Positions 38,337 through 48,085 of a DNA stretch of 64,000 bases are shown here, piece by piece. Where the stretch lies: NCBI GenBank assembly GCA_945901855.1, contig CAMDLT010000003.1, forward strand, positions 62,001-126,000, read 5' to 3'. The stretch is from Asaia bogorensis. GTDB lineage: Bacteria; Pseudomonadota; Alphaproteobacteria; CACIAM-22H2. The position numbers were made by a program, and so were the translations under genes. Below the pieces are notes generated by a model. That model did not search any database and was not told the origin of the DNA. It was given only the letters and a program-made list of their open reading frames with translations. Numbering within the stretch: the first letter of the stretch is position 1; each line of letters opens with the position of its first letter.

Positions 38337-40769
38337 TCAAATCGTCGCGCCCAGATGGCGCAGCGGGCGTCCGGGGGCGATCGCCTGGGCCGCACGCAAA
38401 ATGCCGGGCGCATCGATGCCATAATGGCGGTACAGATCGGCGATGGTGCCGGTCTGGCCGAAATGCTCGACGCCCAAAGCGCGCGTCCGGTTGCCGCGCA
38501 CGGAACCGAGCCACGCCAGCGTGGCGGGATGCCCGTCCACAACCGTGACGAGCGCCGCGTGCGAAGGCAGCTCCGCAAGCAGCCGTTCGACATGCGCCTG
38601 CGCATGGTCGTGACCCGCTTCGCGCGCGCGCTGGGCAGCCGTCCAGCCCGCATTCAAACGGTCGGCGGACGTGACGGCCAGCAGCCCCACATCGGGCCGG
38701 TCTTCGCCAAGCAAACCCACGGCGGCGATCGCTTCGGGCGCAAGCGCACCCGTATAGACGACCGCAACCGACGCGTTGGGGCCGGGCTTGCGCAGCCAAT
38801 AGCCGCCATCGACGATATCGCGCGCAAGGTCGGGCGTCATCGCGCGGCGGGGCTGGTCGAGCGGACGCGTGGACAGGCGCAGATAGACCGAACCGCCCGT
38901 CGCATCGCGCAGCCACGTGCGCTTGTCGTCGCCAATTTTATCGCCCCCCACGTCGTCGCCCCCAGCGTCGTCGCCGGCGCGCTGCATGTAGTCGAACCCG
39001 AAGCGCATCACGACAGCCAATTCGTCGAGGAACGCGGGCTCGAACGCGCACAGCCCGTCTTGCGCCATGCCGACCAACGGCGTCGCGATCGACTGGTGCG
39101 CCCCGCCTTCGGGTGCAAGCGTGACGCCCGAAGGCGTCGCCACCAGCATGAAGCGCGCATCCTGATAGCAGGCATAATTGAGCTGATCGGCGGCGCGCAG
39201 GATGAACGGGTCGTACACCGTGCCGACCGGCAGCAAGCGTTCGCCGTTGATCGCGTGCGACAAGCCGAAGGCGGAGAGCGCCAGAAACAGATTCGATTCC
39301 GCGATGCCAAGCTCCAGATGCTGGCCCTGCGGCGAGAAAGTCCAGTTGTAGGTCGACGGGATGCGCTCGGCCTTGAAGATGTCGGCCATGGTTTCGCGCG
39401 CGAACAGGCCGCGCCGGTTGATCCAGGGCCCCAGATTGGTCGATACCGTCACGTCGGGCGCGGTCGTTACGATGCGCGCGGCAAACGCGCTTTTTTCGCG
39501 TGCGATTTCGTTGAGGATCTGCCCGAACCCCATCTGCGTCGAGATCGCTTTGCCCGCCGAATCGGGGACGGCCAGCGTTGCGGGCACTTCCACTTTGGCC
39601 GCCCGCAAGCGCCGCGTGCCGCCAACAAAAAACGGCGTGCTATCGACGAAGCGCTGGAGGTCGGCCGCAGGCATCCCGCTGCCTTCCCATTTCTCCCATT
39701 CGCGGCCCGGCCGCACGTTGGCGGCCGCACGAAACGCATCCATCTGGGCCGGGTTCATCAGCCCGGCATGGTTGTCCTTGTGGCCCGCAAGCGGCAGGCC
39801 GAACCCTTTGATCGTGTAGCAGATGAACAAAGTGGGCCGGTCGTGCGCAGCCGCTTTTTCGAACGCGGCCAGCAGCGAGGGCAGATCGTGGCCGCCGAGA
39901 TTTCCCATGAGGGCGGCAAGTTCGTCGTCCGAACGCCGTTCGATCAGGCGCAAGATCGCGCCTTGGTCGCCGAGGTCGTCGTTCAGCCGTTTGCGCCACG
40001 CGGCCCCGCCCTGAAAGGTGAGCGCGGAATAGAGCTGGTTGGGGCAGCGATCGATCCATTCGCGCAGCTTGTCGCCGCCGGGTTCGGCAAAAGCGGCTTG
40101 CTGCAAGGCGCCGTGTTTGACGATCGCCACGTCCCACCCGAAATTGCGGAACATGGTTTCGAATTTTTCCCACAGCCCTTCGCGCACCACGGCGTCGAGC
40201 GATTGGCGGTTGTAGTCGACGATCCACCAGCAATTGCGCAGCCCGTGTTTCCAGCCCTCGACGAGCGCTTCGTAGATGTTGCCTTCGTCCATTTCCGCAT
40301 CGCCGATCAGCGACACCATGCGGCCCTCGGCCCGCTCTTTCATCCAGCCATGCGCTTTGACGTAATCTTGCACGAGCGACGAGAACAGCGTCTGCGCGAC
40401 GCCCAGGCCGACCGAGCCCGTGGAAAAATCGACGTCGTCGACGTCCTTGGTGCGCGAGGGATAGCTTTGGGCGCCGCCAAAGCCGCGAAAATTTTCGAGC
40501 TTCGCCTGGCTTTGGTTGCCGGCCAGATACTGAATCGCATGGAAGATCGGCGAGGCATGCGGCTTCACCGCCACGCGGTCTTGCGCACGCAGCGCGCCGA
40601 AATACAGCGCCGTCATGATGGTGGCGAGCGAGGCCGACGACGCCTGGTGCCCGCCCACTTTGATCTCGCCGGCCGCGCGCACATGGTTGGCATTGTGGAT
40701 CGTCCACGCGGCGAGCCACAAAATGCGCCGCTCGAGTTCGGCCAAGTACGGAAGCCTGCTGTCGGTCAT
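38337..40769 (-). CDS. AceE/MdeB-like thiamine-diphosphate 2-oxoacid dehydrogenase E1 (transketolase family)
   Basis: 810 residues, single-chain E1 type. ThDP-binding motif GDAEMDEGN begins near residue 151, with VDYNRQSLD following; the C-terminal halves match the transketolase pyrimidine and C domains (LELGIAESN, LLPVGTVYDPF). Length and motifs fit homodimeric pyruvate or 2-oxobutyrate dehydrogenase E1. It follows a threonine-dehydratase-like gene by 11 bases and sits opposite an Lrp-type regulator, a layout like Pseudomonas mdeR-mdeA-mdeB, where MdeB is 2-ketobutyrate dehydrogenase E1. A low-complexity Asp/Gly insert (DDAGGDDVGGDKIGDD) lies near residue 600. No E2 or E3 gene is adjacent. 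Confidence 0.8.
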   Translation of the reverse strand: MTDSRLPYLAELERRILWLAAWTIHNANHVRAAGEIKVGGHQASSASLATIMTALYFGALRAQDRVAVKPHASPIFHAIQYLAGNQSQAKLENFRGFGGAQSYPSRTKDVDDVDFSTGSVGLGVAQTLFSSLVQDYVKAHGWMKERAEGRMVSLIGDAEMDEGNIYEALVEGWKHGLRNCWWIVDYNRQSLDAVVREGLWEKFETMFRNFGWDVAIVKHGALQQAAFAEPGGDKLREWIDRCPNQLYSALTFQGGAAWRKRLNDDLGDQGAILRLIERRSDDELAALMGNLGGHDLPSLLAAFEKAAAHDRPTLFICYTIKGFGLPLAGHKDNHAGLMNPAQMDAFRAAANVRPGREWEKWEGSGMPAADLQRFVDSTPFFVGGTRRLRAAKVEVPATLAVPDSAGKAISTQMGFGQILNEIAREKSAFAARIVTTAPDVTVSTNLGPWINRRGLFARETMADIFKAERIPSTYNWTFSPQGQHLELGIAESNLFLALSAFGLSHAINGERLLPVGTVYDPFILRAADQLNYACYQDARFMLVATPSGVTLAPEGGAHQSIATPLVGMAQDGLCAFEPAFLDELAVVMRFGFDYMQRAGDDAGGDDVGGDKIGDDKRTWLRDATGGSVYLRLSTRPLDQPRRAMTPDLARDIVDGGYWLRKPGPNASVAVVYTGALAPEAIAAVGLLGEDRPDVGLLAVTSADRLNAGWTAAQRAREAGHDHAQAHVERLLAELPSHAALVTVVDGHPATLAWLGSVRGNRTRALGVEHFGQTGTIADLYRHYGIDAPGILRAAQAIAPGRPLRHLGATI

Positions 40770-40780
40770 GGCGCGTTCCT

Positions 40781-41752
40781 TCAGCTTGCAACGGGCGTCT
40801 GGCCCGCCAGCACGGTACGGAAGACGTCCGTATCCACATTGCCGCCGCACAAAACGAGCCCGACGCGTTTGCCGCGCATCGCCGCTTTCTCCTGCAGCAG
40901 GGCCGCAAGCGGCGCCGCCCCCGCCCCTTCGGCGACGTTGTGCGTGTCGTGGAAATAGGCGCGCATGGCGCCCGCCACTTCGTCGTCCGAAACCGCGACG
41001 ATGCGCGCAACGCCCTTGGCGACGATCGCCAACGCGTCGGCCGAAGGAATGCGCACTGCCATGCCGTCGGCGAAGGTGCGCGCGGAATTGGTTTCAATCA
41101 CGCGGCCCGCTTCGAACGAAAGCTTGTAGGCGTTGGCCCGGTCCGACACGACGCCGACAATCTTGGTCGCAAGCCCAAGCAGATCGCGCGCCAGCACCAG
41201 CCCGCAAATGCCCGAGCCCAAACCGATCGGCACATAGACCGTGTCGAGATCGCCGAACGCGCCGAACAGTTCGAGCGCGTAGGTCGCAACGCCTACCACC
41301 AGATCGCGCTGGAAGGAGGGCGCGAATTCGTAGCCGCGCGTCTGGGCCAGCGCTGCCGCATGGCTGCGCGCTTCGTCGAAATCGGCCCCGTGTTCGATGA
41401 GGTCGGCGCCAAGCGCGCGCATGGCGGCATTTTTTTCAAGCGAATTGCCGCGCGGCACCACAATGGCGACCGGCACGCCGGCCTTGCCCCCGGCATAGGC
41501 CAAGCTTTGGCCATGATTGCCGCGCGTGGCCGACACGACGCCTTTGACATGCGGGCGCTCGCGCTTGAGCCGGTCGAAATAAGTTATGCCGCCGCGGATT
41601 TTGAACGCGCCCGTCGGCGTGTGGTTTTCGTGTTTGACGACGACATGCGCGCCCGCGCGCTCGGCCAGCAAGGGCCATGCATGCTGCGCAGTCGGGCCAA
41701 AATGGGCGTGGACAAGGGCGGCTGCGGTTTCAAGTTCGCCAAGTGTGAACAT
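40781..41752 (-). CDS. Threonine/serine dehydratase-like PLP enzyme
   Basis: 323 residues, fold type II. PLP lysine K51 in GAFKIRGG, substrate loop ATRGNHGQS, phosphate loop GLGSGICG and the terminal LCGGNVD. It would deaminate threonine to 2-oxobutyrate (or a related hydroxy-amino acid). It has no regulatory ACT domain, so it is a catabolic type. It is upstream of the E1-like gene, which could decarboxylate the 2-oxoacid product. Confidence 0.85.
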   Translation of the reverse strand: MFTLGELETAAALVHAHFGPTAQHAWPLLAERAGAHVVVKHENHTPTGAFKIRGGITYFDRLKRERPHVKGVVSATRGNHGQSLAYAGGKAGVPVAIVVPRGNSLEKNAAMRALGADLIEHGADFDEARSHAAALAQTRGYEFAPSFQRDLVVGVATYALELFGAFGDLDTVYVPIGLGSGICGLVLARDLLGLATKIVGVVSDRANAYKLSFEAGRVIETNSARTFADGMAVRIPSADALAIVAKGVARIVAVSDDEVAGAMRAYFHDTHNVAEGAGAAPLAALLQEKAAMRGKRVGLVLCGGNVDTDVFRTVLAGQTPVAS

Positions 41753-41825
41753 CGGTTTCTCGCGCAGGAGGACGGATTGCGCAGATTAGCACGGACAGTT
41801 TGCGCGATCCGGGATGCGGCAAAAT

Positions 41826-41839
41826 ATCAAAAATTTGAT
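41826..41839. promoter_or_regulatory. AT-rich palindrome, candidate Lrp/AsnC site
   Basis: ATCAAA-AA-TTTGAT, perfect six-base arms, in the 152-base gap between the dehydratase and the Lrp-family regulator. It lies in the middle of the gap, where a shared operator is expected. Confidence 0.5.
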
Positions 41840-41866
41840 TTTTTCGGCGCTTTCGAGATAGTTCAC

Positions 41867-41879
41867 GCAAACAGTTTGC
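41867..41879. promoter_or_regulatory. GCAAAC-A-GTTTGC palindrome, second candidate operator
   Basis: Perfect six-base arms with a one-base centre, 25 bases before the regulator start. The half ACAGTTTGC recurs at 41795-41803, so the gap holds one full and one half copy, as in cooperative Lrp-type binding. Confidence 0.5.
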
Positions 41880-41904
41880 ATCGAACAATGAAAGGCGCAA
41901 AAAA

Positions 41905-42348
41905 ATGGCGGAGTTGGCCCTCGACAAATTCGACCATCGCATCCTGGCGGCGTTGCAGCGCAATGCGCGCGCCAGCAACCTGGAGCTTGAAAAAACCGTC
42001 AAGCTGTCGCACTCGGCGATATCGAGGCGTATCGCGCGGCTTGAAAAAGCGGGCGTGATCGAAGGCTACGGGGCGCGCGTCAACCAGGCGAAACTGGGGC
42101 TGACCGTGCGCGCCTTTGTCGGCGTCACGCGCGACCCGTCGCTGTCGGCCGAGGCGCTGGGCCGCGCCCTTGGTGCCATCCCCGGCGTCGCCGCAAGCTA
42201 TGTCGTGACGGGCGACCAGGACGTGTTTTTGGAGGTGTTTGCGCGCGATTTGCAGGATTTCGCCGAGTTGATGCTGGCGCGGGTGCAGCGCGTGCAGGGG
42301 GTGGCCACCACGCGCACGATCTTCGTCATGCGCGAATGGCGCCCTTGA
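41905..42348 (+). CDS. Lrp/AsnC-family transcription regulator
   Basis: 147 residues: N-terminal helix-turn-helix (about 1-60, [22 protein letters not shown]) and C-terminal RAM/ligand-binding domain (about 65-140). Divergent from the dehydratase-E1 operon, it most likely controls it in response to an amino acid. ettA follows after a gap of 70 bases and is probably independent. Confidence 0.93.
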   Translation: MAELALDKFDHRILAALQRNARASNLELEKTVKLSHSAISRRIARLEKAGVIEGYGARVNQAKLGLTVRAFVGVTRDPSLSAEALGRALGAIPGVAASYVVTGDQDVFLEVFARDLQDFAELMLARVQRVQGVATTRTIFVMREWRP

Positions 42349-42418
42349 TCTGCCGCCGGGGTGTGCTATCTCCGGGGCCAGCTTTTTCGATCCGTCCCCC
42401 CGCAAGGAAATGCCCGCC

Positions 42419-44101
42419 ATGGCCGCCTATCAATATGTCTATGTGATGAAGCGTCTCGCCAAGGTCTATCCGGGCGGGAAAAAGGTTTTGGACGATATTT
42501 GGCTCTCGTTCATGCCGGGCGCCAAAATCGGCGTGCTGGGCCTCAACGGGTCGGGCAAATCGACGCTGCTGAAGATCATGGCCGGTCGCGACGGCGACAC
42601 GTCGGGCGAACATTTCTTGGCCGAAGGGGCGACGTGCGGCTATCTCGAGCAGGAACCGCAGCTCGATCCCAAAAAGACCGTCGCCGAAAATGTCATGGAG
42701 GGGCTTGGGCCGCTGAAGCGGATGGTCGACCGCTTCGAAGAAGTGTCGAACAAATTTGCCGACGTGACCGACGACGACGAAATGAACGAGCTTCTGGCCG
42801 AACAGGCCGAACTGCAGGAAAAGATCGACGCCGCCGACGCGTGGGATCTGAGCCGCACGATCGAAATCGCGATGGATACGCTGCGCTGCCCGCCGGGGGA
42901 TGCGGGCGTCGAGAAGCTGTCGGGCGGCGAGCGGCGCCGCGTGGCCTTGTGCCGACTGCTGCTGCAAAAGCCCGATCTGCTGCTGCTCGACGAACCGACC
43001 AACCATCTCGACGCCGAATCCGTGGGCTGGCTCGAGCGGTTTTTGCACGACTATCCGGGCTGCGTCGTGGCCGTCACGCACGACCGCTACTTCCTCGACA
43101 ACGTCGCGGGCTGGATCCTCGAACTCGACCGCGGCAAGGGCATCCCGTGGGAGGGCAACTATTCGTCCTGGCTCGACCAGAAACAAAAGCGCCTGGCGCT
43201 CGAAGACAAGCAGGAAACCAACCGGCAAAAGACGCTCGAGCGCGAGCTGGAGTGGATCAAGTCGAGCCCGCGCGCGCGCCAAGCCAAAAACAAGGCGCGT
43301 ATCCAGGCCTATGACGCGCTGGTGGCCGAGGAGCGCGACCGCGCGCCCGATACGATGCAGATTTCGATCGCGCCGGGTCCGCGCCTGGGCAACACGGTGG
43401 TGGTCGCCGAAAATCTCAGCAAGGGGTTCGGCGACAAACTGCTTATCGACAAGCTCAATTTCCGCCTGCCGGCGGGCGGCATCGTTGGCATTATCGGGCC
43501 CAACGGGGCCGGCAAAACCACGCTGTTCCGCATGCTGGTCGGCCAGGACAAACCCGATGGCGGCGAACTGACGATCGGCGAGACGGTGCAGTTCGGCTAT
43601 GTCGACCAAAGCCGCGACGATCTGGATGCCGCCAAAAACGTCTGGGAAGAAGTCTCGAACGGCGACGACATCATCGTGATCGGCGGCAAGAACGTGCCGA
43701 GCCGCGCCTATGTGGCGTCGTTCAATTTCAAAGGCGCCGACCAGCAAAAGAAAGTCGGCCAGCTTTCGGGGGGCGAGCGCAACCGCGTGCAGCTCGCCAA
43801 GATGCTCAAAGCCGGCTCCAACGTGCTGCTGCTCGACGAACCGACCAACGATCTGGACGTCGATACGCTGCGCGCCCTCGAAGAGGCGCTGCTGGGCTAT
43901 TCGGGCTGCGTACTGGTCATCAGCCACGACCGCTGGTTCCTCGACCGCGTAGCGACGCACATCCTGGCGTTCGAAGGCGACAGCCAAGTCGTCTGGTTTG
44001 AAGGCAACTACCAGGATTACGAGGCCGACAAAAAGCGCCGCTTGGGCGCCGATGCCGACCAGCCGCACCGCATCAAATACAAACCGCTCACCCGCGGCTG
44101 A
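42419..44101 (+). CDS. ettA: Energy-dependent translational throttle protein EttA
   Basis: ABC-F ATPase that binds the ribosomal E site and gates the first elongation steps according to ADP/ATP. 560 residues with two ABC domains: GLNGSGKST and [10 protein letters not shown] in the first, GPNGAGKTT and [10 protein letters not shown] in the second, joined by the long P-site tRNA-interacting linker (about 245-310). ATG 42419 gives the family-typical [11 protein letters not shown]; an ATG nine bases earlier is only two bases from the AAGGA site. Confidence 0.95.
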   Translation: MAAYQYVYVMKRLAKVYPGGKKVLDDIWLSFMPGAKIGVLGLNGSGKSTLLKIMAGRDGDTSGEHFLAEGATCGYLEQEPQLDPKKTVAENVMEGLGPLKRMVDRFEEVSNKFADVTDDDEMNELLAEQAELQEKIDAADAWDLSRTIEIAMDTLRCPPGDAGVEKLSGGERRRVALCRLLLQKPDLLLLDEPTNHLDAESVGWLERFLHDYPGCVVAVTHDRYFLDNVAGWILELDRGKGIPWEGNYSSWLDQKQKRLALEDKQETNRQKTLERELEWIKSSPRARQAKNKARIQAYDALVAEERDRAPDTMQISIAPGPRLGNTVVVAENLSKGFGDKLLIDKLNFRLPAGGIVGIIGPNGAGKTTLFRMLVGQDKPDGGELTIGETVQFGYVDQSRDDLDAAKNVWEEVSNGDDIIVIGGKNVPSRAYVASFNFKGADQQKKVGQLSGGERNRVQLAKMLKAGSNVLLLDEPTNDLDVDTLRALEEALLGYSGCVLVISHDRWFLDRVATHILAFEGDSQVVWFEGNYQDYEADKKRRLGADADQPHRIKYKPLTRG

Positions 44102-44122
44102 AATGCTGCAACCGCAAGACGG

Positions 44123-45475
44123 CTAGCGCCCGGCGATGGTGCAGCCGTCGATGCGCAGCGTGGGCGCGTCGGTGCCGTGGCGGAAGACCAGATCGTCGGC
44201 CGGGATCGTGTGCAAAAACATCTCGATCAGGTTGCCTGCGACCGTCACTTCGCTGACCGGGTAGGCAAGCTCGCCGTCCTCGATCATGAAGCCCGCCGCA
44301 CCGCGGCTGTAGTCGCCCGTCACGCCGTTGACGCCGCTGCCGATGAACTCGGTCACGTAAAGGCCGCGCTTGATGCCTTTGATCATCGCGGCCTGCGCGA
44401 TCGTGCCCGCTTCCATATAGACGTTGGTCGTGGAAGGGCTTGGCGGCGAGCTGGTGCCGCGCGCGGCATGGCCGGTCGAGGCAAGCCCCAATTGGCGGGC
44501 CGAGCGCAGATCGAGAACCCAGCTGGTCAGCACGCCCTTGTCGATCAAGCGGCGACGTTTGGGGGCAAGGCCCTCGCCGTCCACGGGCTTGGAGCCAAGG
44601 CCGCGCTTGCGGAACGGATCTTCGACGATCGAGATCTGCGCGCCAAATACAGCTTCGTTCATTTTGGATTTGAGGAAGCTCGTGCCGCGCGCGATCGAGG
44701 TGCCGTTGATAGCACTGGTGAAATGCCGCACGAGGCTGCCCGACACGCGCGGATCCAGCACGATCGGCAATTTGCAGGTTTCGATCTTGCGCGGGTTGAG
44801 GCGGCGCACCGCGCGCAAGCCCGCTTCGCGGCCGATTTTGGCAGGGTCGTCGAGATCGCTTGCATGGATCGCCGACGACCAATCGTAGTCGCGCTCCATG
44901 CCGGTTCCCTCGCCCGCAATGACAGAGGCGGAAAACGAGTGGGAGGAGCGCGCGTATTCGGCTGCAAACCCGTTGGACGCGACCAGCGCCACCCGGCTCG
45001 ATCCCCAGCTGGCATCGGCCCCGTCGGAGTTGGTGACGCCCTTGACCGCCAGCGCCGTTTCTTCGGCCGCGGCCGCGCGCGCCATCAGTTCCTCGGCCGA
45101 GGGTTCCACCGGATCGACAAGATCGAGATCGGGAAAATCGCGTGCGATGGCGGCCGCATCGGCGATGCCGCAATAGGGATCTTCGGGCGCTTGGGCGGCC
45201 ATGGCGACCGCGCGCTCGACCAGTCCTGCCAGCGCCTTGGCGGAACGGTCGTTGGAGGAGACGATCGCCTGGCGCTTGCCCATCAGCACGCGCAAGCCAA
45301 GATCGTAGCCTTCCGCGCGCTCGAGCTTTTCAAGCTTGCCCAGGCGCCGCGAATGGCTGACCGACACGCCCTCGACGAACACGGCATCGGCATCGCTTGC
45401 CCCGGCGCGTTTGGCTTTGGCGATCAGGTCGGCGAGCAGGTCGAGCGTCGAAGCGGTCTTTTCCATTTTCGGCAT
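44123..45475 (-). CDS. pmbA: TldD/PmbA-family metalloprotease PmbA
   Basis: 450 residues; the inactive-site partner of the TldD/TldE peptidase that processes small peptides such as microcin B17. Shows the GYDLGLRVLMGKR strand near the N-terminus, GTSFLKSKMNEAVFG and the family-typical GVTGDYSRGAAGF near the C-terminus. Start at 45475 (MPKMEK); a second ATG lies nine bases in. No tldD gene is nearby. Confidence 0.92.
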   Translation of the reverse strand: MPKMEKTASTLDLLADLIAKAKRAGASDADAVFVEGVSVSHSRRLGKLEKLERAEGYDLGLRVLMGKRQAIVSSNDRSAKALAGLVERAVAMAAQAPEDPYCGIADAAAIARDFPDLDLVDPVEPSAEELMARAAAAEETALAVKGVTNSDGADASWGSSRVALVASNGFAAEYARSSHSFSASVIAGEGTGMERDYDWSSAIHASDLDDPAKIGREAGLRAVRRLNPRKIETCKLPIVLDPRVSGSLVRHFTSAINGTSIARGTSFLKSKMNEAVFGAQISIVEDPFRKRGLGSKPVDGEGLAPKRRRLIDKGVLTSWVLDLRSARQLGLASTGHAARGTSSPPSPSTTNVYMEAGTIAQAAMIKGIKRGLYVTEFIGSGVNGVTGDYSRGAAGFMIEDGELAYPVSEVTVAGNLIEMFLHTIPADDLVFRHGTDAPTLRIDGCTIAGR

Positions 45476-45477
45476 TC

Positions 45478-46452
45478 CTATCGCATGCGCAGATAAAGTT
45501 CGCGGCACGCCGCTCCCGAACCCAACACAAAAGCCAGCGCCAATACAAGCGCGGCCGCACCAGGGATATGGCGCAACCCCGCCAGCATCACAAGCCCCGC
45601 AAAAACCGCCGCGATCCGCCACAGCCACGGCGCCGTCCAATCGCGCCGCACCAGCCGCAACACAAGGCCGCCCGCAAACGCCGCCGCAACCGCGTAGCCA
45701 AGCCCCAGTGCAAGCGCGAGCGCCAGGATCAATGCGCCTGCCAGCGGCAAGCCCACCAGCGTGACCGCCGAGAGCAGCACCGCAAACGGGCCGACGACGG
45801 CAATCCCCAGCCCCCACAGCAAAACGCGCCCGGTCTTGGTGCGCACGGCCTCGGCGCAGGCCCCCATATAGCCGGGCGCCAGTGCGGCCAGCAACAAGGC
45901 ACTGCCCCACACGGCGATGTTGAACGCAAAGCGCAGCACGGTGCCGACAAACCCCAGCAACGCGTCGATCGCGTTGCCGACCCCGCCCGCATCGTAGACG
46001 AGGCCCTGGGCGAGCTGCGCGTTGGCATGGATTTCGGGCGGATCGAGCGCCCAGACTTTGAGCTTGCCCGCGATGCGCGTATTGGGCCCGACGATCACCC
46101 GCGAGGCCGCGACCGACACGTCGCCGGCCGACACGAGGTCGATCACGACCGTATCGCCCGCGAGCCACACGCGCTGGGCATAGCGCCCGGCCATCGCGAT
46201 GTCGAAGCCGAACAAAAACACGTTGCGCTTGACGCTGGTCGCAGCCCCGATGCCGATGCTGCCGCCCGTCGCCACCAGATCGCCCGCAATCTCAGCCTCG
46301 ATCGAAATTTGCCCGCCCGCGAGCGTGACGTCGCCCTCGATCAATCCTTGCACGTCGATGATCGGCGCCATGCGCGCCAAGTCGGATGCGGCCGTCGGGA
46401 CGGGCGCAAAGGCAAGCCAGACGGCGGCAAAGAGGGCCGCCGCGCGTTTCAT
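45478..46452 (-). CDS. Bactofilin-like polymer-forming protein with C-terminal membrane domain
   Basis: 324 residues. Signal peptide (about 1-22), then beta-helix-like repeats (about 30-130, including [22 protein letters not shown] and [12 protein letters not shown]) as in polymer-forming/bactofilin domains. Four to five membrane helices follow (about 160-315). The fold suggests a membrane-linked scaffold, but no function is known. It overlaps ubiD by four bases (ATGA). Confidence 0.78.
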   Translation of the reverse strand: MKRAAALFAAVWLAFAPVPTAASDLARMAPIIDVQGLIEGDVTLAGGQISIEAEIAGDLVATGGSIGIGAATSVKRNVFLFGFDIAMAGRYAQRVWLAGDTVVIDLVSAGDVSVAASRVIVGPNTRIAGKLKVWALDPPEIHANAQLAQGLVYDAGGVGNAIDALLGFVGTVLRFAFNIAVWGSALLLAALAPGYMGACAEAVRTKTGRVLLWGLGIAVVGPFAVLLSAVTLVGLPLAGALILALALALGLGYAVAAAFAGGLVLRLVRRDWTAPWLWRIAAVFAGLVMLAGLRHIPGAAALVLALAFVLGSGAACRELYLRMR

Positions 46453-47966
46453 TTCCAGATTGCCTTGCCGCTGCCGGGCAGGCCGAGCTTGGCCCATTTT
46501 TTGGTGACCGTCTCGACCACGTCGGCATCCATGCGGATCTGTTCGCCCCATTCGCGCTTGGTCTCGGGCGGCCATTTGTTGGTCGCATCGAGTCCGATTT
46601 TGGAGCCAAGCCCGCTTTCGGGGCTCGCAAAATCCAGATAGTCGATGGGCGTGCCCTCGATGAGCGTGATGTCGCGCGCCGGGTCCATGCGCGTCGACAG
46701 CGCCCACATGACGTCCTTCCAGTCGCGCGCGTTGATGTCGTCGTCCACGACGATGACCCATTTTGTGTACATGAACTGGCGCAGATAGCTCCACACGCCC
46801 AGCATCACGCGCTTGGCGTGGCCCGGATACGCCTTCTTCATCGACACGACCGCGATGCGGTACGAGCAGCCTTCGGGCGGCAGCCAGAAATCCACGATCT
46901 CGGGGAATTGCTGGCGCAGCAGCGGCACGAACACGTCGTTGAGCGCCTCGCCCAGCACCGAGGGTTCGTCTGGCGGGCGGCCCGTGAAGGTCGAGAGATA
47001 GATCGGATTGCGGCGCATGGTGATGGCGCTCACCGTAAACACTGGGAATTTTTCGACCGAGTTGTAGTAGCCGGTATGGTCGCCGTAGGGGCCCTCGTCG
47101 CCGTATTCGTCGAGGCTGACATGGCCCTCCAGCACGATCTCGGCTTCGGCGGGCACCTTGAGCGGCACGGTTTTGCAATCGACCAGCTCGACGCGCTTGC
47201 CGCGCAGCAGTCCCGCGAACTGGTACTCCGACAGCGTGTCGGGAACCGGCGTGACGGCCGCCAGAATCGTGCCGGGATCGGCGCCCAGCACCACGGCGGC
47301 GGGCAACGGTTCGCGCTTGCCCGATTTTTTCCAGCGGTGATGGTGCTGCGCTCCGCCGCGATGCTTGAGCCAGCGCATCAAGGTGCGGTCGCGCCCCAGC
47401 ACCTGCATGCGGTAGATGCCCAGATTGAAACCGTCCTCGCGCTTGTCGCCGGGGCCTTTGGTGACGACCAAGGGCCAGGTGATCAAGGGGGCGGGCTCGC
47501 CCGGCCAGCATGTCTGGATCGGCAGACTGCCAAGATCAATCTGCTCGCCGGTCAGCACGATTTCTTGGCATGGCGCCGTGCCGAACATGCGTGTCGAAGG
47601 TTTCATCGACAAAACGGTCTTGGCGAGCGGGACGAGCTCGAGCGCTTCGCGCCAGCCCTCGGGCGGCTGGGGCTGACGCAAAAAGGCCAGCGTTTCGCCC
47701 ACTTCGCGCAGTTGGTGCGGCTCGCGGTCCATGCCCCAGGCAACGCGTTCGACCGTGCCGAAGAGATTGACGAGAACCGGAATCGGCGAAATCGAGCCGT
47801 CGGCCTTGACGGGCTTTTCGAACAGCACGGCCGGTCCGCCCTCGGCGAGCAGCCGGGTCTGGATCTCGGTCATCTCGAGAACGGTCGAAACGGGTTCCTG
47901 CACCCGCACCAGCCGTCCGGTTTTTTCCAGGCGATCCATAAAATCGCGCAACGACGCGTAAGCCAT
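46449..47966 (-). CDS. ubiD: UbiD-family decarboxylase (3-octaprenyl-4-hydroxybenzoate carboxy-lyase)
   Basis: Prenylated-FMN-dependent decarboxylase of ubiquinone biosynthesis. 505 residues with [37 protein letters not shown] and [17 protein letters not shown], all typical of UbiD. ubiA lies in the same window (54222), but ubiX was not seen. It is first in an operon with the bactofilin-like gene; a promoter at 47973-48001 places the transcription start at or next to the ATG. Confidence 0.95.
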   Translation of the reverse strand: MAYASLRDFMDRLEKTGRLVRVQEPVSTVLEMTEIQTRLLAEGGPAVLFEKPVKADGSISPIPVLVNLFGTVERVAWGMDREPHQLREVGETLAFLRQPQPPEGWREALELVPLAKTVLSMKPSTRMFGTAPCQEIVLTGEQIDLGSLPIQTCWPGEPAPLITWPLVVTKGPGDKREDGFNLGIYRMQVLGRDRTLMRWLKHRGGAQHHHRWKKSGKREPLPAAVVLGADPGTILAAVTPVPDTLSEYQFAGLLRGKRVELVDCKTVPLKVPAEAEIVLEGHVSLDEYGDEGPYGDHTGYYNSVEKFPVFTVSAITMRRNPIYLSTFTGRPPDEPSVLGEALNDVFVPLLRQQFPEIVDFWLPPEGCSYRIAVVSMKKAYPGHAKRVMLGVWSYLRQFMYTKWVIVVDDDINARDWKDVMWALSTRMDPARDITLIEGTPIDYLDFASPESGLGSKIGLDATNKWPPETKREWGEQIRMDADVVETVTKKWAKLGLPGSGKAIWK

Positions 47967-47972
47967 GCCCCC

Positions 47973-48001
47973 TATATAGAACGCGCCGCGCCGTCCGCCA
48001 A
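47973..48001 (-). promoter_or_regulatory. Promoter of ubiD, near-leaderless
   Basis: Minus strand TTGGCG (47996-48001), 17-base spacer, TATATA (47973-47978). The predicted start falls at about 47966-47967, i.e. on the first base of the ubiD ATG or one before it. Confidence 0.5.
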
Positions 48002-48056
48002 TCGCGGCGGAAAGATCGGATTCGACGAATTCTCATTTTTAGTGTATATATTTTTA

Positions 48057-48062
48057 TATAAT
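48057..48062 (+). promoter_or_regulatory. TATAAT -10 element before the DUF900-type hydrolase
   Basis: A perfect TATAAT sits in a markedly AT-rich stretch (48034-48070) ahead of the gene at 48086. No good -35 was found at the right distance, so an extended or activator-dependent promoter is possible. A ribosome-binding site AGGGGAA (48073-48079) follows. Confidence 0.4.
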
Positions 48063-48085
48063 TTTACTTGATAGGGGAAATCCCG

